Assembly: GCA_047967505.1 (NCBI GenBank)
Contig: CM106539.1
Source of the DNA: Dipteris shenzhenensis
Lineage: Eukaryota; Polypodiophyta; Polypodiopsida; Gleicheniales
Length of the DNA stretch: 64,000 bases
Strand: one strand, 5' to 3'
The translations under genes and the position numbers were made by a program. The notes below the pieces were generated by a model, which made no database searches, had not been told where the DNA came from, and saw only the letters and a list, made by a program, of their open reading frames with translations. This document shows, one piece after another, positions 44,085-55,849 of this stretch (the first letter of the stretch is position 1; the number at the start of each line of letters is the position of its first letter).

Positions 44085-44460
44085 AAAGCCCTTGAGAGGC
44101 CTTGGTGCACGCATGAGCAACTTTGGGCCAAACAAGGTCCCCGTCTGGCTCAAAGTCGCACCTGTGCACACCAGTTTATGCTTTTTTTTTTAGTATGTCT
44201 TTCTTTTGGGGCATATCTTCCCCCCATCACACACACACACACAAAAGAAACAAATACAGCAAAAAAAAATATAAAAGAACCCTCGAGAGGCCTTAGTGCA
44301 TGCAAGCGTGACTTTGGGCTAGATAGGGTCCCCATTTGGCCCAAAGTCACACCTGTGCACACCAAGGCCTCTCGGGGTTTTTTTTATCTTTTTATTTGCT
44401 TCCCCGTCTGGCCCAAAGTCACACCTATGCACACCAGGTCCTCTTGGGGGCTTTTTTATG
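44085..44460. repeat. Repeated fragments with an inverted repeat AGAGGCCTT
   Basis: The words GGCCCAAAGTCACACCTGTG and GTGCACACCA occur three times (about 44142, 44338 and 44409). The middle copy is bounded by CGAGAGGCCTT (44284) and AAGGCCTCTCG (about 44363), an 11-bp perfect inverted repeat. This could be a small foldback element present in several truncated copies. Confidence 0.5.
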
Positions 44461-44463
44461 TTT

Positions 44464-46166
44464 TTGGAAATGACCAAGCACTTCACTTTTCTTTTTCATA
44501 AAATACACCCAAACTTTTTTACTGTAGTCATCAATAAAAGTGATAAAATAATGATAGCCTCCAATAGATGCAGCTTTAGTAGTCCACACATCAAAGTGGA
44601 TTAATTCAAATGGCCTCTTACTCTCCTGAACATGTCTAGGAAATGGTTTCCTTGCCTATTTTCCAAATTGACAGGCTTCATATACCTTATGAATTTCTGC
44701 AACCTTGAACTTAGGTAATCCTGAAATAATATTTTGGGCCTGCATTAATTTAAGTCACTGTACATTAACATGACCAATGCATTTATGCTAGATATCAATA
44801 TCTGCAACTACCCCGGTCCCATGCGCAAACATTGCTGTACTCAATTCAGGCATGTCCACATCTAACGTAAACATTCTGTCCTTCTTCTTCCCTTTTGCTA
44901 TCAAGCGACCTTTATTTTTCATATCCTCAACAAAGCATCCATGAGGATTAAATCTGACCTGCAAGCCTGCTCAACCATTTGACCAACAGAAACTAGGTTC
45001 TTGGTGATATTTGGGACATGAAATACATCAGACAGGTATTTCTTTTTTCCATCCTGCATAGACAAAGGAATTTTACCAATCTGCACAATAGGATGTGCAG
45101 TATCATCACCAGTCTCCACAAATCCTGGTCTTTCCATTTTCCTTGCATCCTGCATCCATTCTACATGACCTGTCATGTGGTTTGATGCACCTGAAACAAT
45201 ATACCACACATTATTGCTTTCTTCTGCACTTGTCACAGAATTGGTCATGTACTGCACCATAAACAGATGCTCATTTCTGTCATCACCCTGTCTACTAGAG
45301 GATGCATAATTGCCTTGGTGCAAATTTTTAGTCATGATGTTATTTTGCTTTTTATAGCAGTCTTTAACCACATGACCCATTTTACCATAGTAGTAGCATT
45401 CAACATTGTTGTTTGCATTTTGGCCTTTCTACCATCCACCACGACCTCTTTGGCTCCCCTTGCCTCTAAAGTTACTACATCCTCCTCCATAGGACTGGTT
45501 TTCTTGAATTTCCTACATATTCTGATTTCTGCCACGGCCTCCAAATCGGCCTGCTCTACCTCTGCCTCTACCTCTTCCAACATTTGAGTAGAAGACAGCT
45601 TCTTTTGAAGTTCCTCTTGAAGAAGATGCACCACCAATTCTGCATAATCCTTTCCTAGACCATTCAAGGTCATAGAAAATAAATCATCATCTTCCACGGG
45701 TGACCCAATAGAAGCAAGTGCATCTGCAATCTTCTTCACCTTCATGTGGTAGTCATTAATGCTCATATTTTCTCTCTGCACATTATGCAACTCCTACTTG
45801 AGCTGCATTTTCCTGGCTTGTGTATTTGTGCTATACATTTTTGTCAAAGTATCCCACGCCTCCTTTGGCATGCTTGCATCCTGAATATGCATGATCATAG
45901 AATCTAAAATATTGATAGACAGCCAGTACATAGCTTTTCTAGCTCTCTCATGCCAGCCTTTAAATGCCTGCAACTCCTATTGATTGGGAACATTAGGAAT
46001 AATTGGTTCATGTTCAGCTCTAGTAATAAACTCCCAATAGCCTTTTCCCTTAAGGAAATTCATCATCTTAAACTTCCATGCTTGGAAGTTGTTCTTGTCA
46101 AGCTTTTTAGTGACAATCTATGAAAGAGCATTAGATGCCATTATAGAACACTGCAAAATATTATGT
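44464..46166 (-). pseudogene. Copia family A copy A0 (minus): gag to integrase, truncated
   Basis: Reading leftward from an ATG at 46141, the copy encodes Gag (NNFQAWKF, MYSTNTQARKM, INDYHMKVKK). A zinc knuckle with a changed second Cys follows (CYYYGKMGHVVKDC at about 45390), then protease and integrase up to KVWVYFMKKKSEV, and it stops at about 44464 inside the integrase core. A piece of late gag around GKDYAE is deleted, and the frame is broken there. At least five in-frame stops are TAG where sister copies have CAG (about 46119, 45976, 45793, 45515 and 45430). No LTR is attached; homology ends 25 bases upstream of the gag start. Confidence 0.85.
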
Positions 46167-46301
46167 CATCATCTTCTCCAACACCACTTTTTGAGCTTTC
46201 TTCCTCCTTCCTTCTTAGAAATGGCTTACCTCTATTCTCCCCATTCCTTACGACTTTTGCCAAGCCCTTCTAGCTGGAGTTTCTACCTATGGGGCACTCC
46301 T
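46167..46301. other. Unassigned spacer between copies A0 and A1
   Basis: About 135 pyrimidine-rich bases between the two elements; nothing recognised. CTCCT precedes the A1 LTR, but its right partner is missing, so no target duplication can be confirmed. Confidence 0.4.
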
Positions 46302-46655
46302 TGTTGAGATATTGAGCTCCACTCGTGATATGCTAGGGTGACCGTTGTGTATTTATGTCACCGACTTGTTAGCTGCAAATGCGGTTGGTACACCGCCCAC
46401 GAATAATAGCTGGATGACAGCTATCCTTATCTACTTTAGTTTGTGGCTTAGTTAGTATGCCACCTTAGTTAGTTGAGTTTGGTTTGAGACCCACATATAG
46501 GGTTCTTCTATTTCTTTGTACTAGAGTTCTTTTGGCTTACACAACTAAGAAGAGGAAAACTATTTTCAGCCTCCACCTTTGTGTGTGTATTCCCCCATTG
46601 CGTATGTGAGAAAGCCACAAGTGAGACTCCTTCCCTCTCTCCCACTATCTTCACA
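46302..46655 (+). repeat. 5-prime LTR of A1
   Basis: Begins TGTTGAGATATTGAGCTCCA and ends CACTATCTTCACA. A TATA-like ACATATAGGG lies at about 46493. The equivalent LTRs are at 52374-52725, 62706-63057 and 63243-63594. Confidence 0.9.
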
Positions 46656-46668
46656 TGGTATCAGAGCC
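46656..46668 (+). other. Primer-binding site of A1 (initiator tRNA-Met)
   Basis: TGGTATCAGAGCC directly abuts the LTR end. It matches the 3-prime end of plant initiator tRNA-Met, which primes minus-strand DNA synthesis. Confidence 0.9.
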
Positions 46669-47140
46669 TTGTTCGTGGTAAGGAGCTCAAGAAAGCAAAC
46701 CAAGTTCGCGGTGTCTTGGTAAGAGGACCAGTGTTGCTTTCCATTTTTGAGTTTGGGAGCAAATCTCTGCAGGTAGCATAGCCAGAAGTGCAAGAGTGCA
46801 CTATCTCAGATTGAGACGCCCTTTGTGTTGTGGTAAGAGGGCATTTCGGGGCCCATTTTGAAGGCGAAAGTTCTTCGCAGGCACTCAGAAAAAGGCCCTG
46901 TTTTTGCTATGCGACCACTGCTCTGCTAATTGATGAAAAGTTGTCGCATAAATTGCATTGTATGCCTATGTGCAGAGATATTGGGAGTTGCAGAATAATG
47001 CTTGTTGCCTATTGATGCAAAATCGTCACTAGGAAGTGACTGTGTGGTCAAATACCACTTTCTCAGTTTTGCAGATCTGCCCGTGTGAGGCAAAAGCTGT
47101 GTTTTTCTACAGTGACAGAATATTTTGCAACGTTTTGTAA

Positions 47141-50100
47141 TGGCGTCTGATTCTCTTTCACAGATTGTCACTAAAAAGCTTGAGAAGAACAACTTCCAGG
47201 CATGGAAGTTTATAATGATGAATCTCCTTATGGGAAAAGGCTATTGGGAGTTCATTACAAGAAATGAAGAAGAACTATTCTTCCTAATGTTCCCAATCAA
47301 CAAGAAATGCAGGCATTTAAAGGATGGCATGAGAGAGCCAAAAAAGTTATGTACTGGCTGTCTATCAGTATTTCGGATTCTATGATTGTGCATATTCAGG
47401 ATGCAAGTACACCAAAGGAGGCATGGGATACTTTGGCAAAAATGTATAGCACAAATACACAAGCCAGGAAAATGCAGCTCAAATAGGAGTTGCACAATGT
47501 GAAGAGAGAAAATTTGAGCATCAATGACTACCACATGAAGGTGAAGAAAATTGCAGATGCACTTGCTTCCATTGGGTCGCCAGTGGAAGATGATGATCTA
47601 GTTTCAGTGACCTTAATGTCTAGGAAAGGATTATGCACAGTTTCGGACATCTATTACCGTCCGTGAAAAATTTCCTGATTTTGAAGAGTTGTTTGTTCTT
47701 CTAATTTCTGAAGAGCAGAGAAATGGGGGTGCATCTTCTTCAGGAGGAACTTCAAAAGAAACTATCTTCTACTCAAATGCTGGAAGAGGTAGAGGCACAG
47801 GTAGAGGAGGCCGATCTGCAGGCTATGGTAGAAATCAGAATATGCAGCAAACTCAAGAAAACCAGTCCTATGTAGGAGGACGTGGTAACTCTAGAGGCAG
47901 GGGGAGCCAAAGAGGCCGTGGTGGATGGCAGAGAGGCCAAAATGCAAACAACAATGTTGAATGCTACTACTATGGTAAAATGGGTCATATGGCTAAGGAC
48001 TGCTACAAAAAGCAGAATGACATTATGAATGGAAAAATTGCAGCAAGGCAATTATGCATCTTCTAGTAGACAGGGTGATGACAGAAATGAGCATCTATTT
48101 ATGGTGCAGCACATGACCAATTCTGTGACAAGTGCAGAAGAACGAAATGATGTGTGGTATGTTGACTCAAGTGCATCAAACCACATGACAGGTCATGTAG
48201 AGTGGATGCAGGATGCAAGGAAAATGGAAAAACCAGGATTTGTGGAGACTGGTGATGATACTGCACATCCTATTGTGCAGATTGGTAAAATTCCTTTGTC
48301 TATGCAGGATGGGAAAAAGAAATACCTGTCTGATGTATTTCATGTCCCGAACATTACCAAGAACCTGGTTTCTATTGGTCAAATGGTTGAGCAGGGCTTG
48401 CAGATCAGATTTAATCCTCATGGATGCTTTGTTGAGGATATGAAAAATAACGGTCGCTTGATAGCAAAAGGAAAGAAGAAGGGCAGGATGTTTACGTTGG
48501 ATGCGGACATGCCTGAATTGAGTGCAGCAATGTTTGTACATGGGAGCGGTGTAGTTGCAGATATTGATATCTGGCATAAACGCATTGGTCATGTTAATAT
48601 ACAGCGACTTAATCAATGCAAGCCCAAAATAGTGTTGCAGGATTGCCTAAATTCAAGGTTGCAGAAATGCATAAGGTTTGTGAAGCCTATCAATTTGGAA
48701 AACAGGCAAGGAAACCATTTCCTAGGCATGTTCAAGAGAGTAAGAAGCCATTGGAATTAATCCACTCTGATGTGTGGACTACTAAAGCTGCATCTATTGG
48801 AGGCTGTCACTATTTTGTCACTTTTATTGATGACTTTAGCAGAAAAGTTTGGGTGTATTTTATGAAAAAGAAAAGTGAAGTGTTTGGGCACTTCAAAGCT
48901 TTTAAAGCTATGGTTGAAAAAGAAACAGGCCTGCAAATAAAATGCCTAAGGTCAGATGGAGGGGGAGAGTACCTCTCAAATGAGTTTGCAAGGTTCCTAT
49001 AGGAGCATGGCATAAAGCATCAATATTCATGCAGTCATACCCCACAGCAAAATGGACTTGCAGAAAGGAAAAACAGGCATATTGGAGAGGTATCTCGGGC
49101 CATGCTAAATGAGAAAGATCTACCGGATTATTATTGGGCTGAAGCAGTTGCTATAGCAGTTTATATAATGAACAGGACTCCCACTGCAGCAATACATGGC
49201 ATGACGCCAGAGGAGATGTATATTGGTAGGAAACCAGACATTTCTCATATGAAAATTTTTGGTTGCATTGCCTATGTTCATGTGCCAGATGAGTTGAGGT
49301 CCAGTTGGATCCAAAAGCTGAGAAGTGCATCTTTATTGGTTATTCTCTGCAGCAGAAAGGGTATAGATGCTATAACCCTTCTACTCGTAAGTTTACAGTG
49401 AGCAGAGATGTTGTTTTTGATGAGATGAGCAGCTGGTATAAACCAGTAAATGTGATGATTGATGTAGATGCACAAAATGGTAATGCTTCATAGAATTCAA
49501 TGCAGCAGTCACAAAATATCAGTGGACCTACAGTGTCCTCTAGCAGTGGTTCACATACTTTGCCATGGACAGGCAGATTGAGATCAGGAGAATCTCCTCA
49601 AAGCAATGCAGATAGTGGTACGCAGGTATCATGAAAAGGAAAAGAGAAGGTAGATCAGCCCATGTTTGATGTGAATCCAGGTCACTCTTATGTGGATGGT
49701 GAATCCAATGGCTCAAAACAGAGCATTGATGATGAGTTGGGTATTCCTTCTGTTGTTACACCTGGAGTAAGGAAGACCAGGGATGTTTTGAGAGCACCCG
49801 AAAACGAGCCTATTTTGTGCAGGTCTACCAGAGCTAGGTATCCTGTGGATAGGCTGAAATATGATGGATTTACAGCCATTCACTATGCCTATATGGTCAA
49901 AGTGATACAGGAACCAGAACCCACTTCTTTTGAACAAGCCATGGGAAATGAAAAATGGGAGAAAGCCATGGATGAAGAAATGATGCCTTGGAAGCAAATG
50001 CTGCATGGGAATTGGTGCCTTTGCCTAAAGACAAGAATGCAATTGGCTGTAAGTGGGTTTATAAGATCAAGCACAATGCAGATGGTTCTGTGAATAGATA

Positions 50101-50375
50101 TAAGGCAAGATTAGTTGTCAAGGGGTATGCAAAAACATATGGCATTGATTATGAAGAAACATTCAATCCGGTTGCAAGGATGGCAACTGTAAGAGCAGTC
50201 ATTGCTATGGCTGCATCAAAGGGAGGTCTTTACATCAGATGGATGTAAAGAATGCCTTCTTGCATGGTGATTTGCAAGAAGAGGTTTTTATGGAGCAGCC
50301 ACCAGGTTATGTTCATGCTATTCATCCTGAGTTTGTTTGCAGTTTGTTTGAGTTTGTTATGTTCATGCTATTCAT
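47141..50375 (+). pseudogene. A1 Gag-Pol, broken
   Basis: From ATG 47141 (MASDSLSQIVTKKLEKNNFQ) the order is Gag, an arginine/glycine-rich linker, a knuckle CYYYGKMGHMAKDC (about 47962), protease (VWYVDSSASNHM at about 48155, where the catalytic DSG reads DSS) and integrase. Integrase has HKRIGH at about 48577, HSDVW at about 48766, RSDGGGEY at about 48954 and AERKN at about 49066. RT runs to [10 protein letters not shown] at about 50260. Damage includes CAG to TAG at about 47485, 49001 and 49491, and frameshifts near 47280, 47623, 48030, 48600, 49300, 49990 and 50222. All copies share the Tyr in place of the knuckle's second Cys. Confidence 0.85.
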
Positions 50376-50385
50376 CCCGAGATAT
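50300..50385. other. Rearrangement junction A1/A2 with duplicated filler
   Basis: TTATGTTCATGCTATTCATC occurs at about 50307 and again at about 50357, just before the switch from A1 (plus) to A2 (minus) at about 50379. The repeated piece plus a TTTGTTTGAGTTTG link looks like templated filler made during repair of a double-strand break. Confidence 0.6.
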
Positions 50386-50644
50386 CAATATCCACAACTA
50401 CATCGGTCCCATGTGCAAACATTGCTGCACTCAATTCAGGCATGTCCACATCCAACGTAAACATCCTACCCTTCTTCTTTCCTTTTGCTATCAAGCGACC
50501 ATAATTTTTCATATCCTCAACAAAGCATCCATGAGGATTAAATCTGACCTGCAAGCCCTGCTCAACCATTTGACCAACAGAAACTAGGTTCTTAGTGATG
50601 TTCAGGACATGAAATACATCAGACAGGTATTTCTTTTTCCCATC

Positions 50645-51829
50645 CTACATAGACAAAGGAATTTTACCAATCTGCACAATAGGATGTGCAGTATCATCAC
50701 CAGTCTCCACAAATCTTGGTTTTTCCATTCTCCTTGCATCTTGCATCCATTCTGCATGACCTGTCATGTGGTTTGATGCACCTGAGTCAACATACCACAC
50801 ATCATTTCGTTCTTCTGCACTTGTCACAGAATTGGTCATATGTTGCACCATAAATAGATGCTTATTTTTGTCATCAGCCTGTCTACTAGAAGATGCATAA
50901 TTGCCTTGCTGCAATTTTCCATTCATAATGTCATTTTGCTCTTTGTAGCAGTCCTTAGCCATATGACCCATTTTACCATAGTAGTAGCATTCATCAACAT
51001 TTCTGTTTGCATTTTGGCCTCTCTGCCATCCACCATGGCCTGTTTGGCTCCCCCTGCCTCTAGAGTTACCACGTCCTCCTCCATAGGACTGGTTTTCTTG
51101 AGTTTGCTGCATATTTTGATTTCTACCACAGCCTGCAAATCGGCCTCCTCTACCTCTGCCTCTACCTCTTCCAGCATTTGAGTAGAAGACAGTTTCTTTT
51201 GAAGTTCCTCCTGAAGAAGATGCACCCCCATTTCTCTGCTCTTCAGAAATTAGAAGAGCAAACAACTCTTCAAAATCAGGAAATTTTTCACGGACGGCAA
51301 TGGATGTCCAAAACTGTGCATAATCCTTTCCTAGACCATTCAAGATCACAGAAACTAGATCATCATCTTTCACTGACGACCCAATGGAAGCAAGTGCATC
51401 TGCAATTTTCTTCACCTTCATGTGGTAATCATTTATGCTCAAATTTTCTCTCTGCACATTGTGCAACTCCTGTTTGAGCTCCTGTTTGAGCTGCATTTTC
51501 TTGGCTTGCGTATTTGTGCTGTACATTTTTGCCAAAGTATCCCATGCCTCCTTTGGCATACTTGCATCCTGAATATGCACAATCATAGAATTCGAAATAC
51601 TGATAGACAACCAGTACATAACTTTTCTGGCTCTCTCATGCCATCCTTTAAATGCCTGCATTTCCTGTTGATTGGGAACATTAGGAAGAACTGGTTCTTC
51701 TTCATTTCCTATAATGAACTCCCAATAGCCTTTTCCCATAAGGAAATTCATCATTCTAAACTTCCATGCCTGGAAGTTGTTCTTGTCAAGCTTTTCTATG
51801 ACAATCTGGGAAAGAGAATCAGACGCCAT
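50645..51829 (-). CDS. A2 Gag and protease start, longest intact gag of family A
   Basis: Minus-strand frame of about 395 codons starting MASDSLSQIVIEKLDKNNFQ at 51829. Gag helices come first (about residues 20-175: WHERARKVMYWLSISI, MYSTNTQAKKM, INDYHMKVKKIADALASIGS). An RGRGRGGR basic linker (about 220-290) and a knuckle CYYYGKMGHMAKDC (about 300) follow, then the protease motif VWYVDSGASNHMTGH (about 350). The frame ends at a TAG at 50645 in the protease, where other copies have CAG. Gag packages the element RNA. The missing second zinc-ligand Cys should weaken RNA binding. A small LKQELKQEL duplication is unique to this copy. Confidence 0.8.
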   Translation of the reverse strand: MASDSLSQIVIEKLDKNNFQAWKFRMMNFLMGKGYWEFIIGNEEEPVLPNVPNQQEMQAFKGWHERARKVMYWLSISISNSMIVHIQDASMPKEAWDTLAKMYSTNTQAKKMQLKQELKQELHNVQRENLSINDYHMKVKKIADALASIGSSVKDDDLVSVILNGLGKDYAQFWTSIAVREKFPDFEELFALLISEEQRNGGASSSGGTSKETVFYSNAGRGRGRGRGGRFAGCGRNQNMQQTQENQSYGGGRGNSRGRGSQTGHGGWQRGQNANRNVDECYYYGKMGHMAKDCYKEQNDIMNGKLQQGNYASSSRQADDKNKHLFMVQHMTNSVTSAEERNDVWYVDSGASNHMTGHAEWMQDARRMEKPRFVETGDDTAHPIVQIGKIPLSM

Positions 51830-52360
51830 TACAGAACACTGCAAAATATTCTGTCACTGCAAAAAGACACAGCTTTTGCCTCACACGGGCAGATCTGCAA
51901 AACTGACGAAAGTGGTATTTGACCACACAGTCACTTCCTAGTGACGATTTTGCATCAACAGGCAACAAGCATGATTCTGCAACTCCCAATATCTCTGCAC
52001 ACAGGCATACGATGCAATTTCTACGGCAACTTTTCACCGACCAGCAGAGCAGTGGTCGCACAGCAAAAACAGGGCCTTTTTCTGAGTGCCTGCGAAGAAC
52101 TTCCGCCTTCAAAACAGGCCCTGAAATGGCCTTGAATCAGAAAAATAAAGTCACTAAGGGCTTTGCCCACTCCCACAGCATATATTGCACTCTCGCCACA
52201 CCGCGAAGGGCGTCTCAATCTGAGACAGTGCACTCTTGCACTTCTGGCTATGCTACCTGCAGAGATTTGCTCCCAAACTCGAAATAGGAAAGCAACACTA
52301 GTACTCTTACTAGGACACCACGAACTTGGTTTGCTTTCTTGAGCTCCTTACCACGAACAA

Positions 52361-52373
52361 GGCTCTGATACCA
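52361..52373 (-). other. Primer-binding site of A2
   Basis: GGCTCTGATACCA, the reverse complement of the tRNA-Met primer site, adjoining the LTR. Confidence 0.9.
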
Positions 52374-52725
52374 TGTGAAGATAGTGGGAGAGAGGGAAGG
52401 AGTCTCACTTGCGGCTTTCTCACATACACAATGGGTGAATACACACAAAGGTGGAGGCTGAAAACAGTTTTCCTCTTCTTAGTTGTGAAAGCCAAAAGAA
52501 CTCTAGTACAAAGAAATAGAAGAACCCTATATGTGGGTCTCAAACCAAACTCAACTAACTAAGGTGGCATACTAACTGAGCCACAAACTAGAGTAGATAA
52601 GGATAGCTGTCATCCAGCTATTATTCATGGGCGGTGTACCAACCGCGTCTGCAGCTAACAAGTCGGTGACATAAATGCACAACGGTCACCTTGGCATATC
52701 GTGAGTGAAGCTCGATATCTCAACA
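52374..52725 (-). repeat. 5-prime LTR of A2 (minus)
   Basis: Reverse complement of the family A LTR, 352 bp, with TGTGAAGATAGTGGGAGAGA at its left edge and TCGATATCTCAACA at its right edge. Confidence 0.9.
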
Positions 52726-52874
52726 GAATCATGCTTGTTGCCTGTTGATGCAAAATCGTCACTAGGAAGTGACTGTGTGGTCAAATACAACTTTTGTCAG
52801 TTTTGTAGATCTGCTTGTGTGAGGCAAAGGCTGTGTTTTTTTTGCAGTGACAGAATATTTTGTAGTGTTTTGTG

Positions 52875-54966
52875 ATGGCGTCTGATTCTCTTTCATAGAT
52901 TGTCAGTGAAAAGCTTGACAAGAACAACTTCCAAGTATGGAAGTTTAGAATGACGAATTTCCTTATGGGAAAAGGCTATTTGGAGTTCATTACAGGAAAT
53001 GAAGAAGAACCAGTTCTTCCTAATGTTCCCAATCAACAGGAAATACAAGCATTTAAAGGATGGCATGAGAGAGCCAAAAACGTTATGTACTGGCTGTCTA
53101 TTAGTATTTCGGATTCTATGATTGTGCATATTTAGGATGCAAGTACGCCAAAGGAGGCATGGGATACTTTGGCAAAAATGTACAGCACAAATACGCAAGC
53201 CAGGAAAATGTAGTCAAACAGGAGTTGCACAATGTGCAGAGAGAAAATATGAGCATCAATGACTACCACATGAAGGTGAAGAAAATTGCAGATGCACTTG
53301 CTTCCATTGGGTCACCAGTGGAAGATGATGATCTAGTTTCTGTGACCTTGAATGGTCTAGGAAAGGATTATGCACAGTTCTGGACATCCATTGCCATCCG
53401 TGACAAATTTCCTGATTTTGAAGAGTTGTTTGCTCTTTTAATTTCTGAAGAGCAGAGAAATGGGGGTGCATCTTCTTCAGGAGGAGCTTCAAAAGAAACT
53501 GTCTTCTACTCAAATGCTGGAAGAGGTAGAGGCAGAGGTAGAGGAGGCCGATCTGCAAGCCATGTTAGAAATCAAAATATGCAGCAAACTCAAGAAAACT
53601 AGTCCTATGGAGGAGGACATGGTAAGTCTAGAGGCAAGGGGAGCCAAAGAGGCTGTGGTGGATGGCAGAGAGGCCCAAATGCAAACAATAATGTTGAATG
53701 CTACTACTATGGTAAAATGGGTCATATGGCTAAGGACTGCTACAAAAAGCAGAATGACATTATGAATGGAAAATTGTAGCAAGGCAATTATGCATCTTCC
53801 AGTAGATAGGGTGATGACAGAAATGAGCATCTATTTATGGAGCAGCAAATGACCAATTCTGTGACAAGTGCAGAAGAATGAAATGATGTGTGGTATGTTG
53901 ACTCAGGTGCATCAAACCACATGACAGGTCATGCAGTGTGGATGCAAGATGCAAGGAAAATGGAAAAACCAAGATTTGTGGAGACTGGTGATGATACTGC
54001 ACATCCTATTGTGCAGATTGGTAAAATTCCTTTGTCTATGCAGGATGGGAAAAAGAAATACTTGTTTGATGTATTTCATGTCCCGAACATCACCAAGAAT
54101 CTGGTTTCTGTTGGTCAAATGGTTGAGCAAGGTTTGTAGGTCAGATTTAATCCTCATGGATGCTTTGTTGAGGATATGAAAAATAACGGTCGCTTGATAG
54201 CAAAAGGAAAGAAGAAAGGCAGGATGTTTACATTGGATGTGGACATCCCTGAATTGAGTGCAGCAATGTTTGCACATGGGACTGGTGTAGTTGCAGATAT
54301 TGATATCTGGCATAAACGCACTCTAAATGCATTGGTCATGTTAATATACAGTGACTTAAATCAATGCAAGCCCAAAATATTGTTGCAGGATTGCCTAAAT
54401 TCAAGGTTGCAGAAATGCATAAGGTTTGTGAAGCCTGTCAATTTGGAAAACAGGCAAGGAAACCATTTCCTAGGCATGTTCAAGAGAGTAAAAAAGCCAT
54501 TGGAATTAATCCACTCTGATGTATGGACTACTAAAGATGCATCTATTGGAGGCGATCACTATTTTGTCACTTTTATTGATGACTTCAGCAGAAAAGTTTG
54601 GGTGTATTTTATGAAAAAGAAAAGTGAAGTGTTTGGGCACTTCAAAGCTTTTAAAGCTATGGTTGAAAAAGAAACATGCCTGCAAATAAAATGCCTAAGG
54701 TCAGATGGAGGGGGAGAGTACCTCTCAAATGAGTTTGCAAGGTTCCTGTAGGAGCATGGCATAAAGTAGCAATATTCATGCAGTCATACCCCACAGCAAA
54801 ATGGAGTTGCAGAAAGGAAAAACATGCATATTGGAGAGGTATCTCGGGCCATGCTAAATGAAAAAGATCTACCAGATTATTATTGGGCTGAAGCAGTTGC
54901 TACAGTAGTTTACATAATGAACAGGACTCCCATTGCAGCAATACATGGCATGACGCTAGAGGAGAT
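52875..54966 (+). pseudogene. A3 Gag, protease and integrase N-terminal part
   Basis: Starts ATGGCGTCTGATTC at 52875. TAG stops where sister copies have CAG lie at about 52898, 53134, 53601, 53778, 53807, 54137 and 54750, and another TAG, opposite CAT in A1, lies at 54767. A one-base loss near 53212 shifts the gag frame. The knuckle is CYYYGKMGHMAKDC (53700) and the protease VDSGASNHM is intact (53899). A small insertion at about 54322 breaks the integrase zinc domain after DIWHKR. HSDVW and RSDGGGEY are still visible. Confidence 0.85.
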
Positions 54967-54971
54967 GTATA

Positions 54972-55269
54972 TGTTGAGATATCAAGCTCTATCCCCGACA
55001 TATCTCCTGGATGACTATCATTTATGTCACCATCTATGTTAGTTGTACTCGTGGTGTAGTTAGACTACCACGTATGTTTTTGGTTTGGGTTCACATATGA
55101 ACCACGTATTCTAGGTTTTGACATATAGGGTATTTCCCTCTTCTATTGTATTGTTGTTGTGTGCAAAAGTGAAGAAAGGCTTCACCCTCCAACCTTGTGT
55201 CCTCTCTCTTTTGTGTGTTGTGAAGAAAGCTGAACTTGAGTCTCCTATCTCTCTCCCTATTTCTTTACA
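54972..55269 (+). repeat. 5-prime LTR of B
   Basis: Starts TGTTGAGATATCAAGCTCTA and ends CCTATTTCTTTACA. A TATA-like ACATATAGGG lies at 55121. Confidence 0.95.
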
Positions 55270-55282
55270 TGGTATCAGAGCC
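55270..55282 (+). other. Primer-binding site of B
   Basis: TGGTATCAGAGCC abutting the LTR, initiator tRNA-Met type. Confidence 0.95.
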
Positions 55283-55849
55283 TTGTTCGTGGTAAGGAGC
55301 TCAAGAAAGCTAGCCAAGTTTCTGGTGTCCTGGTAAGAGGACCAGTGTAGCTTTCCTATTTCGAGTTTGGGAGCAAATCTCTGCAGGTAGCACAGCCAGA
55401 AGTGCAGGAGTGCACTGCTTCAGATTGAGAGGCCCTTCGCGGTGCGGCGAGAGCGCAGTATATGCTGCGGGAAAGGGCGAAGCGCTTGGTGACTTTATTT
55501 TTCTGATTTGAGGCCGTTTCGGGGCCCGTTTTGAAGGCGGAAGTTCTTCGCAGGCACTCAGAAAAAGGCCCTGTTTTTGCTGTGCGACCACCGCCGCGCG
55601 GCTAGTCGATGGAAAGGTGCCACAGAAATTGCATCATATGCCTATGTGCAGAGATATTGGGAGTTGCAGATTCATGCCTGTTGCCTGTTGATGCAAAATC
55701 GTCACGAGGAAGTGACTGTGTGGTGAAATACCACTTTCGTCAGTGTTGCAGATCTGCCCCTGTGAGGCTCTTTGCAGAAGTTTTGCTATTTGCCCTTTTG
55801 AGGCATTTGCTGTGTTTACAGGTTGCTGTTGCAATTCGTGATTTGTAAA

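Larger units (their letters stand above)
46302..50379 (+). mobile_element. Copia family A copy A1, 3-prime truncated
   Basis: Starts with a 354-bp LTR and a tRNA-Met primer-binding site. A 485-base leader follows, then gag (ATG 47141), protease, integrase and the first part of the reverse transcriptase, ending abruptly at about 50379 in front of an inverted copy. RT is lost after the [10 protein letters not shown] region. No 3-prime LTR is present. The copy cannot transpose. Confidence 0.9.
50380..52725 (-). mobile_element. Copia family A copy A2 (minus), 3-prime truncated
   Basis: In reverse orientation it has an LTR (52374-52725), a primer-binding site (52361-52373), leader, gag, protease and the start of integrase, ending at 50380 in the integrase zinc domain. 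It is head-to-head with A3, whose leader begins at the next base (52726). This suggests A2 landed in A3's leader or that the two were joined by recombination. Confidence 0.85.

Noticed and set aside
44178-44501. 107-codon plus-strand frame
   Set aside because: Overlaps repeated non-coding fragments and the reverse of a truncated integrase; no coding support.
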